Below are positions 10,466 to 21,352 of a stretch of DNA of 64,000 nucleotides, one piece after another. Origin of the DNA: Mycobacterium sp. (GTDB lineage: Bacteria; Actinomycetota; Actinomycetes; Mycobacteriales; Mycobacteriaceae); NCBI GenBank assembly GCA_026393245.1, contig JAPLAO010000141.1, positions 32,580 through 96,579 on the forward strand, read 5' to 3'. The notes beneath the pieces are model-generated. The model worked only from the letters and a program-made list of their open reading frames with translations. It was not told the DNA's origin and did not search any database. The translations under genes and the position numbers were made by a program. Every line of letters starts with the position of its first letter. Position 1 is the first letter of the stretch.

Positions 10466-11806
10466 GTGGATGATGGTGGCGTGGCCGCCAATCATCGCCT
10501 TGCGGACGTTCCCGCACCGACCGGTACCTCCTTTGCTGAATCCTTCGCCGGGGCGGATCCCGAGGCCGACGCCGAACGGCTGCGCAGCCTGCGTCAGATG
10601 AAGGCGGTGGCGTTGGGCTTCCTGGTCGGAGCCACGGTGATCTTTCTGGCCTGCCGGTGGGGCGCGGCCCGGGGCGGCCCGGACTGGCTCGGCTACGTGG
10701 GTGCTGCGGCTGAGGCCGGCATGGTCGGCGCGCTGGCCGACTGGTTTGCCGTCACCGCACTCTTCCGTCATCCGCTGGGTCTGAAGATTCCGCATACGGC
10801 GATCATCAAGCGCAAGAAAGACCAACTCGGCGAGGGCCTGGGTTCCTTCGTGCGGGAGAACTTCCTGTCACCGGACGTGATCGAGACCAAGCTGCGCGAC
10901 GCCGAAGTGGCCAGCCGGCTCGGTAAGTGGCTTTCCGAGCCCGAGCATGCCGCCCGGGTCGCCAGCGAGGCGTCCACGGTGCTGCGGGTCGGTGTGGAGT
11001 TGCTCAACGACGAGGACATCCAGCAGGTAATCGACCGGACCATCGTCAAACGGCTTGCCGAGCCGCAGTGGGGTCCGCCGGTGGGCCGGGTGCTGGGACA
11101 GCTGCTGGCCGAGAACCGCCAGGAAGCGCTCATCCAGCTGCTGTGCGACCGTGCTTTCGAATGGTCGCTGAATGCCGGCGACACGATCGAGCGGGTTGTC
11201 ACCCGGGACTCGCCCACCTGGTCGCCGAAGTTTGTCGATCACATGGTGGGCGATCGCATCCATCGCGAGTTGATGGACTTCACCGACAAGGTACGTCGCG
11301 ACCCCGATCATGAGTTGCGTCGCTCGGCCACGAAGTTCTTGTTCGAGTTCGCCGACGATCTGCAGAACGACGAGGCGACAATCGCGCGCGCCGACGCGAT
11401 CAAGGAACAACTGATGGCCCGCGACGAGGTGACCCGTGCGGCCGAAACCGCATGGAAGACGCTCAAGCGACTGGTGCTGGACGGCGTCGACGATCCGTCC
11501 AGTGCGCTGCGTGGCCGGATCGCTGATTCCGTGATGCGTATCGGTGAGTCGTTGCGCGACGACACCGAGTTGCGCGACAAGGTCGACAACTGGATCGTGC
11601 GCGGAGCCCGCCACATCGTCGAGCAGTACGGCGGTGAGGCGACCGCGATCATCACCGACACCATCGAACGCTGGGACGCCGACGAGGCCAGCCGCCGCAT
11701 CGAACTGCACGTCGGCCGCGACCTACAGTTCATTCGGATCAACGGCACCGTGGTGGGCGCACTCGCCGGCCTGATTATCTACGTGATAGCCAAATTCCTA
11801 TTCTGA
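10466..11806 (+). CDS. DUF445 family membrane protein (Rv0473-like)
   Basis: 446 aa; GYVGAAAEAGMVGALADWFAVTALFRHPLGLKIPHTAIIKRKKDQLGEGLGSFV; exact start uncertain. Confidence 0.88.
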   Translation: MDDGGVAANHRLADVPAPTGTSFAESFAGADPEADAERLRSLRQMKAVALGFLVGATVIFLACRWGAARGGPDWLGYVGAAAEAGMVGALADWFAVTALFRHPLGLKIPHTAIIKRKKDQLGEGLGSFVRENFLSPDVIETKLRDAEVASRLGKWLSEPEHAARVASEASTVLRVGVELLNDEDIQQVIDRTIVKRLAEPQWGPPVGRVLGQLLAENRQEALIQLLCDRAFEWSLNAGDTIERVVTRDSPTWSPKFVDHMVGDRIHRELMDFTDKVRRDPDHELRRSATKFLFEFADDLQNDEATIARADAIKEQLMARDEVTRAAETAWKTLKRLVLDGVDDPSSALRGRIADSVMRIGESLRDDTELRDKVDNWIVRGARHIVEQYGGEATAIITDTIERWDADEASRRIELHVGRDLQFIRINGTVVGALAGLIIYVIAKFLF

Positions 11807-11811
11807 ACTGC

Positions 11812-11843
11812 GCTAGCAAGTGCTTGCAATAGTTAGCACTAGC
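11812..11843 (+). promoter_or_regulatory. Palindrome-rich intergenic site upstream of XRE gene (candidate operator)
   Basis: gctagcAAGTGCTTgcaatagttAGCACTagc: gcaagtgcttgc palindrome and AGTGCT-N10-AGCACT inverted repeat. Confidence 0.4.
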
Positions 11844-11895
11844 CGGTATCGTGGTGCCTGTACGCATCGAAGGCATACCTGCGAGGAGGCGAGTC

Positions 11896-12270
11896 ATGGC
11901 ACAGGATTCAGATATTGCCGCCGTGGTGAGCAAGTCCGCGCAGGATCTCGGCAGCTTCATCAAGAGTCAACGCGAAGCAGCCCAGGTATCGGTGCGTCAG
12001 TTGGCTGAGCGGGCCGGCGTGAGCAACCCGTATCTCAGCCAGATCGAACGCGGATTGCGAAAGCCGTCCGCCGAGGTGCTTAGCCAGATCGCGAAGGCAC
12101 TGAGGCTGTCGGCGGAAGTCCTCTACGTTCGAGCCGGGATTCTTGAGCCCGGTGTGGTGAGCCAGGTCAATGACGCCATCGTCGGCGACGTGAGCATCAC
12201 CGAGCGGCAGAAACGGGTGCTGCTGGATATCTACAGCTCGTTCCAAATGCAGAACGAGACCGATCTCTGA
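11896..12270 (+). CDS. XRE-family helix-turn-helix regulator (Rv0474-like)
   Basis: [53 protein letters not shown] preceded by gaggaggcg. Confidence 0.9.
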   Translation: MAQDSDIAAVVSKSAQDLGSFIKSQREAAQVSVRQLAERAGVSNPYLSQIERGLRKPSAEVLSQIAKALRLSAEVLYVRAGILEPGVVSQVNDAIVGDVSITERQKRVLLDIYSSFQMQNETDL

Positions 12271-12322
12271 AATCGATTCACCATCAATCAGATTCACAAC
12301 CACATCACGAGAGGAAATTCCC

Positions 12323-13045
12323 ATGGCTGACAACAACATTGAGGATCTTAAGGCCCCGCTGCTGGCCGCGGTCGGCGCCGCCGACCTCGCCCTGGCGACT
12401 GTCAACGAGATCCTGCTCAACCTGCGTGAGCGGGCCGAGTTCGCCGGCGACCGTGTCGAGGACCGTCGCGCCGCGCTGTCCAGGTTGCAGGAACGGCTGC
12501 CCCGGAGTGCCGATGATCTTCGCGACCGGCTCAGCACCGACGAACTGCGTCGCGCCGCCGAGGAGTTCCTCGGTGATGCGACCGAGACCTACAACACCCT
12601 GATCGAGCGTGGCGAGGCCGCCATCGAGCGGTTGATGGGTCAGGCTGACTTCAAAGAGGCCGCCGGCCGCGTCGAGGGTTATGTCGACCAGGCTGTCGAG
12701 TTGACCCAGGACGCGCTGGGCAGCGTGTCGGCGCAGACCCGGGCCGTCGGCGAGCGTGCCGCGAAGTTGGTCGGCGTTGACCTGCCGGCCAAGAAGGCCC
12801 CCGTCAAGGCCGTTAAGAACGCCGTCAAGAAGGCCGTCAAGAAGGCCCCCGTCAAGCGGGTCGTCAAGAAGGCTCCCGCAAAGAAGGCCGTCAAGAAGGC
12901 CCCCGCCAAGCGGGCCGTCAAGAAGGCCCCCGCCAAGCGGGTCGTCAAGAAGGCCGTCAAGAAGGCCCCGACCAAGAAGGCCGTCAAGCGGGCCGTCAAG
13001 AAGGCCGTCAGGCGCACGCCGGCCAAGCGGGTCACCCAGAAGTAA
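12323..13045 (+). CDS. hbhA: Heparin-binding hemagglutinin
   Basis: Coiled-coil N-terminus [28 protein letters not shown]; Lys/Ala/Pro-rich C-terminal repeats ([16 protein letters not shown]). Confidence 0.95.
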   Translation: MADNNIEDLKAPLLAAVGAADLALATVNEILLNLRERAEFAGDRVEDRRAALSRLQERLPRSADDLRDRLSTDELRRAAEEFLGDATETYNTLIERGEAAIERLMGQADFKEAAGRVEGYVDQAVELTQDALGSVSAQTRAVGERAAKLVGVDLPAKKAPVKAVKNAVKKAVKKAPVKRVVKKAPAKKAVKKAPAKRAVKKAPAKRVVKKAVKKAPTKKAVKRAVKKAVRRTPAKRVTQK

Positions 13046-13103
13046 GCGCGAAAGTAACCACCAGGTTCGACGATCGGGACGGCACCCGCCTACCCTTGTA
13101 GCC

Positions 13104-13385
13104 GTGAGGCTTGAGGGTGTGGCGGGTGTCGTTCTCGATGTGGTGTTCTGGGCGGTTCTCGCCTCGACGATCTACGCGTTCGTCAACGCGGCGACGCAAC
13201 GGCAGGATGCCTATCCCGCGGCGGATAAATTGACCAAGCCGGCCTGGCTGGCGATCCTCGGTATCGCGGGGTTGCTGTCCTGGGTGCTCGGCGTCACCGG
13301 AATGGTCATCGCGGCGGTCGCCGCCGGTGTCTATCTGGTCGACGTGCGGCCCAAACTGCTTGAGGTACAGGGGAAGTCGCGCTGA
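13104..13385 (+). CDS. DUF2516-type small membrane protein (Rv0476-like)
   Basis: [60 protein letters not shown]... Confidence 0.75.
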   Translation: MRLEGVAGVVLDVVFWAVLASTIYAFVNAATQRQDAYPAADKLTKPAWLAILGIAGLLSWVLGVTGMVIAAVAAGVYLVDVRPKLLEVQGKSR

Positions 13386-13387
13386 CC

Positions 13388-13789
13388 ATGCGCGTCTTCC
13401 CGGTCACCGCGCTGTGTCTGGCGGTCGCGCTGGCACCCGTCGCGAGTGCCGATGCCGGCGTCCCGGCCTATATCGACCATGCCACCTGGGTGAGCTTCGG
13501 CGGCCTGTCCAGCCTGCGGATCTACCCGACCGGGGTCGGTCGGCAGGTGGCTCGACAACTCGACAAGACGGCTGAGCAGGCCCAGCAGGCGTGGCTCGAG
13601 GTCCTGGCCGTGGCTCCGGATGCGAACACGGCCGGAATGCGCTCCCAGTTCGTCTGCCACTGGAACTTCGCCGAACTCGCCGAGCCGGGCAAGACCAGCT
13701 GGAACCTTGAAGTCTGGCGGCCCGCCGTCGACGACAACACGATGGTGTTGTCCGGCTGCAATCCCGGCGGCGTCGAAGAGGCTTTTTAG
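13388..13789 (+). CDS. DUF2599-like secreted protein (Rv0477-like)
   Basis: Signal peptide MRVFPVTALCLAVALAPVASADA; SQFVCHWNFAELAEPGKTSWNLEVWRP. Confidence 0.75.
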   Translation: MRVFPVTALCLAVALAPVASADAGVPAYIDHATWVSFGGLSSLRIYPTGVGRQVARQLDKTAEQAQQAWLEVLAVAPDANTAGMRSQFVCHWNFAELAEPGKTSWNLEVWRPAVDDNTMVLSGCNPGGVEEAF

Positions 13790-14625
13790 CCCACCCCGGC
13801 GAAGCAGGGATCCTGCTGGCCGTTGGGAATGGTCGCGTCGCGGGTGACGAACCGCGCCGTCACGCCGGTGTCGGTGACGGCGACGGTGTCGGCGTGGATG
13901 CCCATCGGCAGGTTCTTGGTCAGCGCGGTGGTGAATAAGTCCAGTGCGGGTTGCACACTCTCTCGCGGTAGCGTGAATCCAAGTCCGCTCACCTGCACCA
14001 CCTCCAGAACCAGGCCGCCGTCGATGACCTGAGGTTTCACCGTTACTGCGCCCAGCGCGGCCTGGATTTCGAGGGTTCCGGCCGACGGATCGGTGCCCAC
14101 GCCGCTCACCAGACCGCCCAGCAGTGGAATCACTCCCTGCGCGGTCTGTTGGATGCCCTCGGCGGACCATGTCACGTCGGCGTCGAGTGCGCCCAAGGTG
14201 CCCGCCGAATCGCCGGTCGGGTTGATCCGCACATCGTCGAGGCGCAGGTTGAGCTTCATGCCCTTGGCCTCGCGGATCTGGTTTCCGGCGGTCTCCACGG
14301 TCATATCGCGATAGGAGTGGGTGAAATGCTGAATCAGAAACGGTCGCAGTCCGAACGAAGCGCTCGCGCTGTCCTGCACCACACAACTGACTGCCTTGGC
14401 GACGATCGAGTTCGCCGTGTGGCGGACGTACAACTCCGCACCCAGCAGGCCGGCCAATGCCACCGCCGCCACGATGACGAGGATCAGGATCGTTGAGACC
14501 GGGTCGCGCCGCGACGGCTGCACGGGCGGTTCGGGAAAAACCTGCGGGATCCACTGCGTGGGTGGTTCGGGGGGTGGGCCCTGCGGCGGTGGGCCGGGGG
14601 GTGGGCCCTGCGGCGGGTACGTCAC
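13786..14625 (-). CDS. DUF2993-type membrane protein with Pro-rich N-terminus (Rv0479c-like)
   Basis: MTYPPQGPPPGPPPQGPPPEPPTQ..., single TM, LmeA-like C-terminal domain. Confidence 0.75.
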   Translation of the reverse strand: MTYPPQGPPPGPPPQGPPPEPPTQWIPQVFPEPPVQPSRRDPVSTILILVIVAAVALAGLLGAELYVRHTANSIVAKAVSCVVQDSASASFGLRPFLIQHFTHSYRDMTVETAGNQIREAKGMKLNLRLDDVRINPTGDSAGTLGALDADVTWSAEGIQQTAQGVIPLLGGLVSGVGTDPSAGTLEIQAALGAVTVKPQVIDGGLVLEVVQVSGLGFTLPRESVQPALDLFTTALTKNLPMGIHADTVAVTDTGVTARFVTRDATIPNGQQDPCFAGVG

Positions 14626-15443
14626 CCGGGCGATTCTGCCCTATCCCGCTGTGCGAACTCTGAGCGGTTACGCAGGACGGGCAGGGTGTCCCGGATCGCT
14701 GGGATGGTGTCGACGTCGATATCGCAGACCACGAGTTGCGGGTCGGGGCCGGCCGATTCGACCACCTCGCCCAGCGGCGATGCCACCAGGGAGCCCCCGA
14801 CGCCGGTCGGCGCACTCGATGCCCTCGCCAACGCCGGGCCAGGGTAGGCCTGCCCGGCTGCGGCGATGAAACAGGTCGCGTCCAGTGCCCGGGCACGTGC
14901 GAGCAGTGTCCACTGATCCAGCTTGCCCGGGCCGGCGCCCCACGACGCGCTGACGGTGATGAGGCTCGCACCTCGGCCGGCCAGTTCGGTGTACAGGCCG
15001 GGGAAGCGAATGTCGTAGCACAGCGTCACCCCGACTCCGACACCGTCGACGGTCACGACGACGGGCGTGCGGCCGGGCGCGACAGTCGCCGACTCGGCGA
15101 ATCCGAAGGCGTCGTAAAGGTGGATCTTGTCGTAGCGGGCCTCGACGCCCGCTCCGGTGGCGAGCAGCGTGTTGGTGACCCGACCGTCGCCAGCCGGTGT
15201 GAACATTCCGGCGAACACCGTGATCCCGGCATCTCCGGCGATTCCGCGTACGGCGTCGGCCCACCGCCCGTCGATCGGTTCGGCGATCGGTGCCAGCGGA
15301 ACCCCGAACCGGCACATCGTTGCCTCCGGGAATATCACCAATCGGGCTCCGGCGTCAGCCGCCCGCCGGGTGTAGTCGGCGACCAGTGTCAGGTTCGCGG
15401 CCGGATCGGTGCCCGACAGAATCTGCGCGCACGCGATCCGCAT
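14622..15443 (-). CDS. Carbon-nitrogen hydrolase / nitrilase family (Rv0480c-like)
   Basis: MRIACAQILSGTDPAANL..., YDKIHLYDAFGF, GVTLCYDIRFPGLYTELA. Confidence 0.88.
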   Translation of the reverse strand: MRIACAQILSGTDPAANLTLVADYTRRAADAGARLVIFPEATMCRFGVPLAPIAEPIDGRWADAVRGIAGDAGITVFAGMFTPAGDGRVTNTLLATGAGVEARYDKIHLYDAFGFAESATVAPGRTPVVVTVDGVGVGVTLCYDIRFPGLYTELAGRGASLITVSASWGAGPGKLDQWTLLARARALDATCFIAAAGQAYPGPALARASSAPTGVGGSLVASPLGEVVESAGPDPQLVVCDIDVDTIPAIRDTLPVLRNRSEFAQRDRAESPG

Positions 15444-15490
15444 GCCGGTCAGCCTAACTGCAGATCATCGCCTCAGATGTGGAGTGGATC

Positions 15491-15562
15491 CACGGGTCAG
15501 TTGCGCGGCGGAGCCACGGGTCAGTTGCGCGGCGGAGCCACGGGTCAGTTGCGCGGCGGAGC
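15491..15562 (-). repeat. Three perfect tandem copies of a 24-bp unit containing the methyltransferase terminal codons and stop
   Basis: cacgggtcagttgcgcggcggagc x3 (15491, 15515, 15539); complement reads GTG GCT CCG CCG CGC AAC TGA CCC. Confidence 0.95.
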
Positions 15563-16404
15563 CACGGTGGTCCACGGCACCGTCAGCACCGCATCGCGCA
15601 GGCTGCGCCGCTGCGCTTCCACCGGCACACCGGCATCGATCAGACCGGCACACCGGCATCGATCAGCGCTGACAGCATGGCCCGCCACCGCGCGCGCGGA
15701 CCGAATACCGATTGGCCTGCCGCTGCTGCCCACGCGCGGTCGGCAGCGGTGAGCAACGTATGGATCGGTTGGCCCGGAACATTATGGTGGATAAGCACTT
15801 TCGGTAACCGCTCGGCGAGATCCGACGGTGCGTCGATGGCACGCGGATCACACGCCAGCGTCAGACTCACCGGTCCGTCGCGGTCGAGTAATACCCAGCA
15901 GCAGCGCCGGCCCACCTCATCGCAGGTGCCGTCCAGGATCAGTCCGCCCGGAGCGAGTTGTGCCGCCATGGTCTGCCAGGCCTGGGCGACGGACTCCTGC
16001 GGATACTGCCGCAGCACATTGAACGCGCGGACCAGCACCGGTCGAAGGCCCGCCAACTCGAAACCGCCGAGTGCGAACTCCACGCCATCGGTGGCGGCGT
16101 CGCGGGCCGCGGCCACCCGTTCGGGGTCGATCTCGAGTCCGACGACGCGCACCGCCGGGACCACTCCGCGCAGCCGCGCGGCGAGTTCGAGTGTGGTCAC
16201 CGGGACACGTCCGTATCCGAGGTCGACGACCACCGGCGCCTCCGTGGAGTGCAACGCTGCGCGCACCCGAGTCGAGTGCGTCAGCCACCGATCGGCCCGA
16301 CGGAGCCGGTTAGCGCCGGTCGTGCCACGCGTCGGCACGCCAATCGGTGGAGTCGTGCCACGCGTCGGCACGCCAATCGGTGGAGTCGTGCCACGCGTCG
16401 GCAC
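15545..16404 (-). pseudogene. Class I SAM-dependent methyltransferase with C-terminal frameshift (ORF truncated at 15640)
   Basis: ORF 15640-16404 ends ...LSALIDAGVPV*; the ancestral C-terminus EAQRRSLRDAVLTVPWTTVAPPRN* follows in another frame, displaced by a 23-bp tandem duplication at 15621-15666. Confidence 0.7.
15621..15666. repeat. 23-bp perfect tandem duplication causing the frameshift
   Basis: accggcacaccggcatcgatcag at 15621-15643 and 15644-15666. Confidence 0.95.
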
Positions 16405-16412
16405 GCCAATCG
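16321..16412 (-). repeat. 33-bp in-frame tandem repeat (about 2.8 copies) at the methyltransferase N-terminus
   Basis: cgtgccacgcgtcggcacgccaatcggtggagt at 16321, 16354, 16387 (partial); encodes VPTRGTTPPIG, each unit carrying a GTG. Confidence 0.95.
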
Positions 16413-16435
16413 TTGCGCCAACGGGGTGCCCCGGG

Positions 16436-16951
16436 CTACCGATGACTGTCGATCCAGTCGGCGGTGAACTTGCCCTCGTTGGCGAACAGAATCCGCAGGC
16501 CGTTGGCGAGCAGTTGCTCGATCTGGCCGCCGATAATGGGCACCCGCGCCTTGCACCGGGTCTCCAGCCGCATCTGGCTGCCGGTGGCGGTATCGGCCAG
16601 GACGTAGTCGCCGGTCACCTCGACCGGTGCCACGGGTACCTCGGCCCGATAGCGGCCGACGGCTCGGTTGGTGGCTTCACAGAATGGGTCGAAATGCTGC
16701 ACCCGGATGATGGCGAAGGACGCCGGGACCACGGTTCGGGCGATCGTCGGCAGGTCCTGGGCGCTCATGATGTGGGAGAACGAGACATCGGTTCCGCTGG
16801 CATCGGTGCTGAAGTGCGCGATCTCGGTGCGGGCCCCGTTCTCCCGGTAGAAGTCGACGAGGTCGCGCCAGTAGTCGATACCGGTGAAGTTCCGGTACAT
16901 CACCGCGGCCGACACGGCGACGTCGACGTCGTAAACCATGCTGCGGGGCAT
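16436..16951 (-). CDS. DUF2505/SRPBCC-like protein
   Basis: 171 aa; shares architecture and the ADWID-like terminus with the adjacent ORF. Confidence 0.75.
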   Translation of the reverse strand: MPRSMVYDVDVAVSAAVMYRNFTGIDYWRDLVDFYRENGARTEIAHFSTDASGTDVSFSHIMSAQDLPTIARTVVPASFAIIRVQHFDPFCEATNRAVGRYRAEVPVAPVEVTGDYVLADTATGSQMRLETRCKARVPIIGGQIEQLLANGLRILFANEGKFTADWIDSHR

Positions 16952-16972
16952 GGTGTCACGGTACCGGTGGGT

Positions 16973-17461
16973 TCAGCGGTCCCCGTCGATCCAGTCGGTG
17001 GTAAAGCGTTGTTCGGCTCGGAGAAGTTCGATCAACTGGTTGCCGATGACGCTCTCCAACTTCCCGCCCACCAGTGGCACCCGCACCGCGACGTCGGCGT
17101 GAAAAGCCAAGCGGGCGCCAGTCCCCGAGGGTGTCAATTCGCCACGACCGGTCACCGAGACGGGGGCACCGGTGATGCTGCCGATGATGACGGCGTTGGC
17201 GATGCCGTCGAGCACCGGAGCCCACCTCTCCTCCCGCTGGATCACGAGGTCGCCGCGGTGGAACTGGGAGACCAGTGCGGGTAGCTGGCCGGCCCGCAGC
17301 ACCTGGGTGGTCACCACGGTGACACCGCCGTCGGCCCGGAGGTCGATCGAGTCCAGTCGTGCCTCGTCGGTGCCGGAGGCGGCCAGTCGGGCCAGCCAGT
17401 ACTTCTTGTCACGTAAGACGCGGTGCACCTGCTCGACGTTGCAGTCGTAATCGGTGGCCAT
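16973..17461 (-). CDS. DUF2505/SRPBCC-like protein (paralog of the neighbour; Rv0481c-like)
   Basis: [26 protein letters not shown]...[33 protein letters not shown]. Confidence 0.8.
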   Translation of the reverse strand: MATDYDCNVEQVHRVLRDKKYWLARLAASGTDEARLDSIDLRADGGVTVVTTQVLRAGQLPALVSQFHRGDLVIQREERWAPVLDGIANAVIIGSITGAPVSVTGRGELTPSGTGARLAFHADVAVRVPLVGGKLESVIGNQLIELLRAEQRFTTDWIDGDR

Positions 17462-18554
17462 GTTGAGTGAACGCGGCATAGCTGATGAGGCTACGTTAGC
17501 GAGCGTGGAGGATTTCGGCGGCGCGCAGGTCGCGGCGGATGTTCCGGTGGCCCCGCTGACCACACTGCGGGTCGGCCCGGTTGCGCGCCGCGTCATCACC
17601 TGCATTACGACCGAGCAGATCGTCACCACACTGCGCACACTCGACCGCCGCGACAGTGCCGTTCTGGTGCTCGGCGGCGGCTCCAACGTGGTAATCGCCG
17701 ACACCCTGACCGACCTCACCGTGGTGCGGTTGGCAAGCTCCGAGGTCACCGTGGCGGCCGGGCTGCTGCGCGCCGAGGCCGGTGCCGATTGGGACGACGT
17801 CGTCCATACCTCGGTGACGGCCAATCTCGGTGGGCTGGAATGCCTTTCGGGCATTCCAGGCTCGACGGGTGCGACGCCGGTGCAGAACGTCGGCGCCTAC
17901 GGAGTCGAGGTTGCCGACCGTCTGACGCGGGTGAAGCTGCTGGATAGGTCCACCGGCGACGTGCGCTGGGTCGCGGCAGCCGAACTGGCATTCGGCTACC
18001 GGCACAGCGTGCTGAAGAACTCCGCGGAGGCGATCGTGCTGGAGGTCGAGTTCGACCTCGATGAAACGGGCCGCTCGGCTCCGGTGCGGTACCCCGAACT
18101 CGCAGCCGCGCTCGGTGTGCCGGTCGGGGAGCGGACAGATCCGGGCAGGGTCCGTCAGACCGTCCTGGCACTGCGCGCAGCCAAGGGCATGGTGCTCGAC
18201 GCCGCCGACCACGACACCTGGAGTGTGGGATCGTTCTTCACCAATCCGGTGGTCGACCCCGAGCGGTTCGAGGCTCTGCAGGCCTCCGCTGAGGGCCCGG
18301 TTCCGCACTACCCGGCGCTCGACGGGGTGAAACTGGCGGCCGGCTGGCTGGTGGAACAGGCCGGATTCGGCAAGGGGTTTCCCGGCGCAGGGCCGTGCCG
18401 GTTGTCCACCAGACACGCGCTGGCGCTGACCAACCGCGGCGAGGCGACCACCGCCGACGTCCTGGCACTGGCGCGCGTCATCCGCGACGGTGTGCACGCC
18501 GCCTTCGGTGTGACCCTGGTGCCCGAACCAGTACTCGTCGGCTGCACGCTCTGA
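17454..18554 (+). CDS. murB: UDP-N-acetylmuramate dehydrogenase
   Basis: [43 protein letters not shown]; true start may be GTG at about 17505. Confidence 0.93.
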   Translation: MAMLSERGIADEATLASVEDFGGAQVAADVPVAPLTTLRVGPVARRVITCITTEQIVTTLRTLDRRDSAVLVLGGGSNVVIADTLTDLTVVRLASSEVTVAAGLLRAEAGADWDDVVHTSVTANLGGLECLSGIPGSTGATPVQNVGAYGVEVADRLTRVKLLDRSTGDVRWVAAAELAFGYRHSVLKNSAEAIVLEVEFDLDETGRSAPVRYPELAAALGVPVGERTDPGRVRQTVLALRAAKGMVLDAADHDTWSVGSFFTNPVVDPERFEALQASAEGPVPHYPALDGVKLAAGWLVEQAGFGKGFPGAGPCRLSTRHALALTNRGEATTADVLALARVIRDGVHAAFGVTLVPEPVLVGCTL

Positions 18555-18573
18555 CGGGTGTAAAGATGGAGGG

Positions 18574-19911
18574 GTGCGGCAACCCCGGGACCTGACCGAT
18601 CTGCCGGTCGCCGTCATGCCTCGGCGGGTGGCGGTTTTGTCGGTGCACACCTCACCGTTGGCCCAGCCCGGTACCGGCGACGCCGGCGGGATGAATGTCT
18701 ACGTCCTGCAGAGCGCGCTGCATATGGCGCGCCGCGGTGTCGAGGTCGAGATCTTCACCAGGGCGACGTCCTCTGCTGAACCGTCCGTGGTTTCGGTGGC
18801 GCCCGGCGTGTTGGTTCGGAACGTCGCTGCGGGTCCGTTCGAAGGCCTCGACAAGTACGACCTGCCGACGCAACTGTGTGCGTTTACCGCGGGTGTATTA
18901 CGCGCCGAAGCCAATCACGAACCGGGGTATTACGACGTGGTGCACTCGCACTACTGGCTCTCCGGTCAGGTCGGCTGGCTGGCCCGCGATCGCTGGGCGG
19001 TGCCTCTGGTACACACCGCACATACCCTCGCTGCGGTGAAGAATGCCGCACTGGCCGATGGTGACGCCCCGGAACCGCCGCTGCGGGCGGTGGGTGAACA
19101 GCAGGTGGTCGACGAGGCGGATCGTCTGATCGTCAACACCGAAGATGAAGCGCGCCAACTGGTTTCACTGCATCGTGCCGACCCGCGGCGCATCGATATC
19201 GTGCATCCGGGTGTCGATCTGCAGACGTTCAGCCCGGGTGACCGGGGTGCTGCGCGCGCCGCGCTGGGGCTCTCGGGCACGGAGCGGATCGTCGCGTTTG
19301 TCGGCCGTATCCAGCCGTTGAAAGCGCCGGATGTTTTGCTGCGCGCCGCCGCGCTGCTGCCCGGTGTTCGGGTGCTGGTCGTTGGCGGGCCGTCCGGCAG
19401 CGGGCTGGCAGCCCCCGACACGCTGGTGCGGTTGGCGGCCGAACTCGGTATCGCCGACCGGGTGACCTTTTTACCCCCGCAGTCGCGCGAACAACTCGCC
19501 AACGTCTACCGGGCGGCCGATCTGTTGGCGGTGCCCAGCTATTCGGAGTCCTTCGGCCTAGTCGCCGTGGAGGCCCAAGCCTGCGGCACCCCGGTGGTGG
19601 CAGCGGCGGTCGGTGGCCTGCCGGTGGCGGTGGCGGACGGCCGCAGTGGGACGTTGGTTCCCGGACACGATCCGCGACAGTGGGCCACCGCGATCGCCGG
19701 TGTGCTCGACGCCGACTCGGGTGCGTTGCGACGGGCGGCGATCGCCCACGCCGCGCTGTTCTCCTGGGATCACACCGTCGATCAACTCCTCGGCAGTTAC
19801 GGACGGGCTATCGCCGATTACGGCCGCACCCATCAGCGCAGCGACGCGCGCGATCTGTTGGCCCCGCGCACCCCGCGGCGCTGGAATAGACGAAGAGGAG
19901 TTCAGGCATGA
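18574..19911 (+). CDS. mshA: D-inositol-3-phosphate glycosyltransferase
   Basis: GT-B fold: [83 protein letters not shown]. Confidence 0.95.
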   Translation: MRQPRDLTDLPVAVMPRRVAVLSVHTSPLAQPGTGDAGGMNVYVLQSALHMARRGVEVEIFTRATSSAEPSVVSVAPGVLVRNVAAGPFEGLDKYDLPTQLCAFTAGVLRAEANHEPGYYDVVHSHYWLSGQVGWLARDRWAVPLVHTAHTLAAVKNAALADGDAPEPPLRAVGEQQVVDEADRLIVNTEDEARQLVSLHRADPRRIDIVHPGVDLQTFSPGDRGAARAALGLSGTERIVAFVGRIQPLKAPDVLLRAAALLPGVRVLVVGGPSGSGLAAPDTLVRLAAELGIADRVTFLPPQSREQLANVYRAADLLAVPSYSESFGLVAVEAQACGTPVVAAAVGGLPVAVADGRSGTLVPGHDPRQWATAIAGVLDADSGALRRAAIAHAALFSWDHTVDQLLGSYGRAIADYGRTHQRSDARDLLAPRTPRRWNRRRGVQA

Positions 19912-20486
19912 GCACCGACGGTCAGGCCCCGGCCAGGCGTGCCGAGGCGCGCGTGCGACAGATCATCGAGGACGCCCTCGTCGAACACGGGCTGGTCTAC
20001 ACCCGTCACGATGGTGCCCACGGCGGGCTGCCCGGCCTGATCGTCGAGCTGCCCGGCGAACGCAAGCTGAGCACCAACACGCTGCTGAGCATTGGTGAGC
20101 ATTCGGTGCGGGTGGAGGCCTTCGTCTGCCGCAAACCCGACGAGAACTTCGAGGGCGTCTACCGATTCCTGCTCAAGCGGAACCGGCGCCTCTACGGCGT
20201 CGCCTACACCCTGGACAACATCGGCGATATCTACCTCATCGGCCGCATCGCGCTCGATGTGGTCAACCCCGACGAAATCGATCGCGTCCTCGGTCAGGTC
20301 CTCGAAGCGGTCAACAACGATTTCAACACCCTGTTGGCACTCGGATTCGCCTCATCGATCCGCAAGGAGTGGGCCTGGCGGTTGGCCCGCGGCGAGTCGC
20401 TGAAGAACCTGAAGGCTTTCGAACACCTCATCGACGACGACGTGAACAACGATCCCAACGGCTTCCCGGGTCCGACCACGTCGTGA
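19908..20486 (+). CDS. YbjN domain-containing protein (Rv0487-like)
   Basis: 192 aa; [54 protein letters not shown]. Confidence 0.85.
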   Translation: MSTDGQAPARRAEARVRQIIEDALVEHGLVYTRHDGAHGGLPGLIVELPGERKLSTNTLLSIGEHSVRVEAFVCRKPDENFEGVYRFLLKRNRRLYGVAYTLDNIGDIYLIGRIALDVVNPDEIDRVLGQVLEAVNNDFNTLLALGFASSIRKEWAWRLARGESLKNLKAFEHLIDDDVNNDPNGFPGPTTS

Positions 20487-20499
20487 GACACTCACCTGC

Positions 20500-21246
20500 A
20501 TGGGTGAGTCCACGCTTATTCTGCTTCGCCACGGCCAGAGCCAGTGGAATGCGAGCAACCAGTTCACCGGATGGGTCGACGTCGACCTGACCGATCAGGG
20601 CCGGGCCGAGGCGGTGCGGGCCGGCGAGTTGATCGCCGCCGGCGACCGGCAGCCGGACGTGGTTTACACCTCGCTACTGCGCCGCGCGATCATCACCGCG
20701 CATCTGGCACTCGATGCCGCCGACCGGCTTTGGATTCCAGTTCAGCGCGACTGGCGGCTCAACGAACGGCACTACGGCGCCCTGCAGGGCTTGAACAAGG
20801 CCGAGACCAAGGCAAAATACGGCGACGAGCAGTTCATGATGTGGCGCCGCAGCTACGACACCCCGCCGCCATCGATCGAGAAGGGCAGCCGGTACAGCCA
20901 GGACGCCGACCCGCGCTACGCCGATATCGGTGGCGGCCCGCTCACCGAGTGTCTGGCCGACGTGGTGGCTCGGTTCGCGCCGTACTACGAACAGACCATC
21001 GCGCGCGACCTCAACGCCGGTAGGACGGTCCTGATCGTCGCGCACGGCAACTCGCTTCGGGCGTTGGTGAAATATCTCGACGGCATGTCGGACGAGGAGG
21101 TCGTCGGATTGAACATCCCGACCGGGGTTCCGCTGCGCTACGACCTCGACGGTGCGGGCAGGCCGCTTATCATCGGCGGCACCTACCTCGACCCGGAGGC
21201 CGCTGCCGCCGGTGCCGCCGCGGTTGCCAAACAGGGCGCTAAGTAG
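20500..21246 (+). CDS. gpmA: 2,3-bisphosphoglycerate-dependent phosphoglycerate mutase
   Basis: [49 protein letters not shown]. Confidence 0.96.
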   Translation: MGESTLILLRHGQSQWNASNQFTGWVDVDLTDQGRAEAVRAGELIAAGDRQPDVVYTSLLRRAIITAHLALDAADRLWIPVQRDWRLNERHYGALQGLNKAETKAKYGDEQFMMWRRSYDTPPPSIEKGSRYSQDADPRYADIGGGPLTECLADVVARFAPYYEQTIARDLNAGRTVLIVAHGNSLRALVKYLDGMSDEEVVGLNIPTGVPLRYDLDGAGRPLIIGGTYLDPEAAAAGAAAVAKQGAK

Positions 21247-21352
21247 AACATCCGGTTAACATCCGTCGAACTCCTGTCCTGAAAATTGTGACGTTGTTCG
21301 ATTCGGTCGCATGGTGTTTCCGTGACGTTCGCCCGATGCGTACGCTTTGGGC

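Noticed and set aside
12780-13045. hbhA Lys-rich repeats as an abnormal expansion
   Set aside because: Lys/Ala/Pro repeats are the normal heparin-binding C-terminus of HbhA.
13331-14971. 546-aa - strand ORF across three annotated genes
   Set aside because: Arg/Pro/Ser-rich shadow ORF; the underlying genes have family-level motifs.
15479-17284. 601-aa + strand ORF opposite the methyltransferase and DUF2505 genes
   Set aside because: Shadow ORF of high-GC DNA; low-complexity and repeat-derived sequence (GSVARRSHGSVARRSHG); opposite strand has recognisable domains.
21280-21330. Two GTGACGTT copies upstream of senX3 as an autoregulatory RegX3 site
   Set aside because: Spacing and sequence do not match an 11-bp PHO-box arrangement; too weak to claim.
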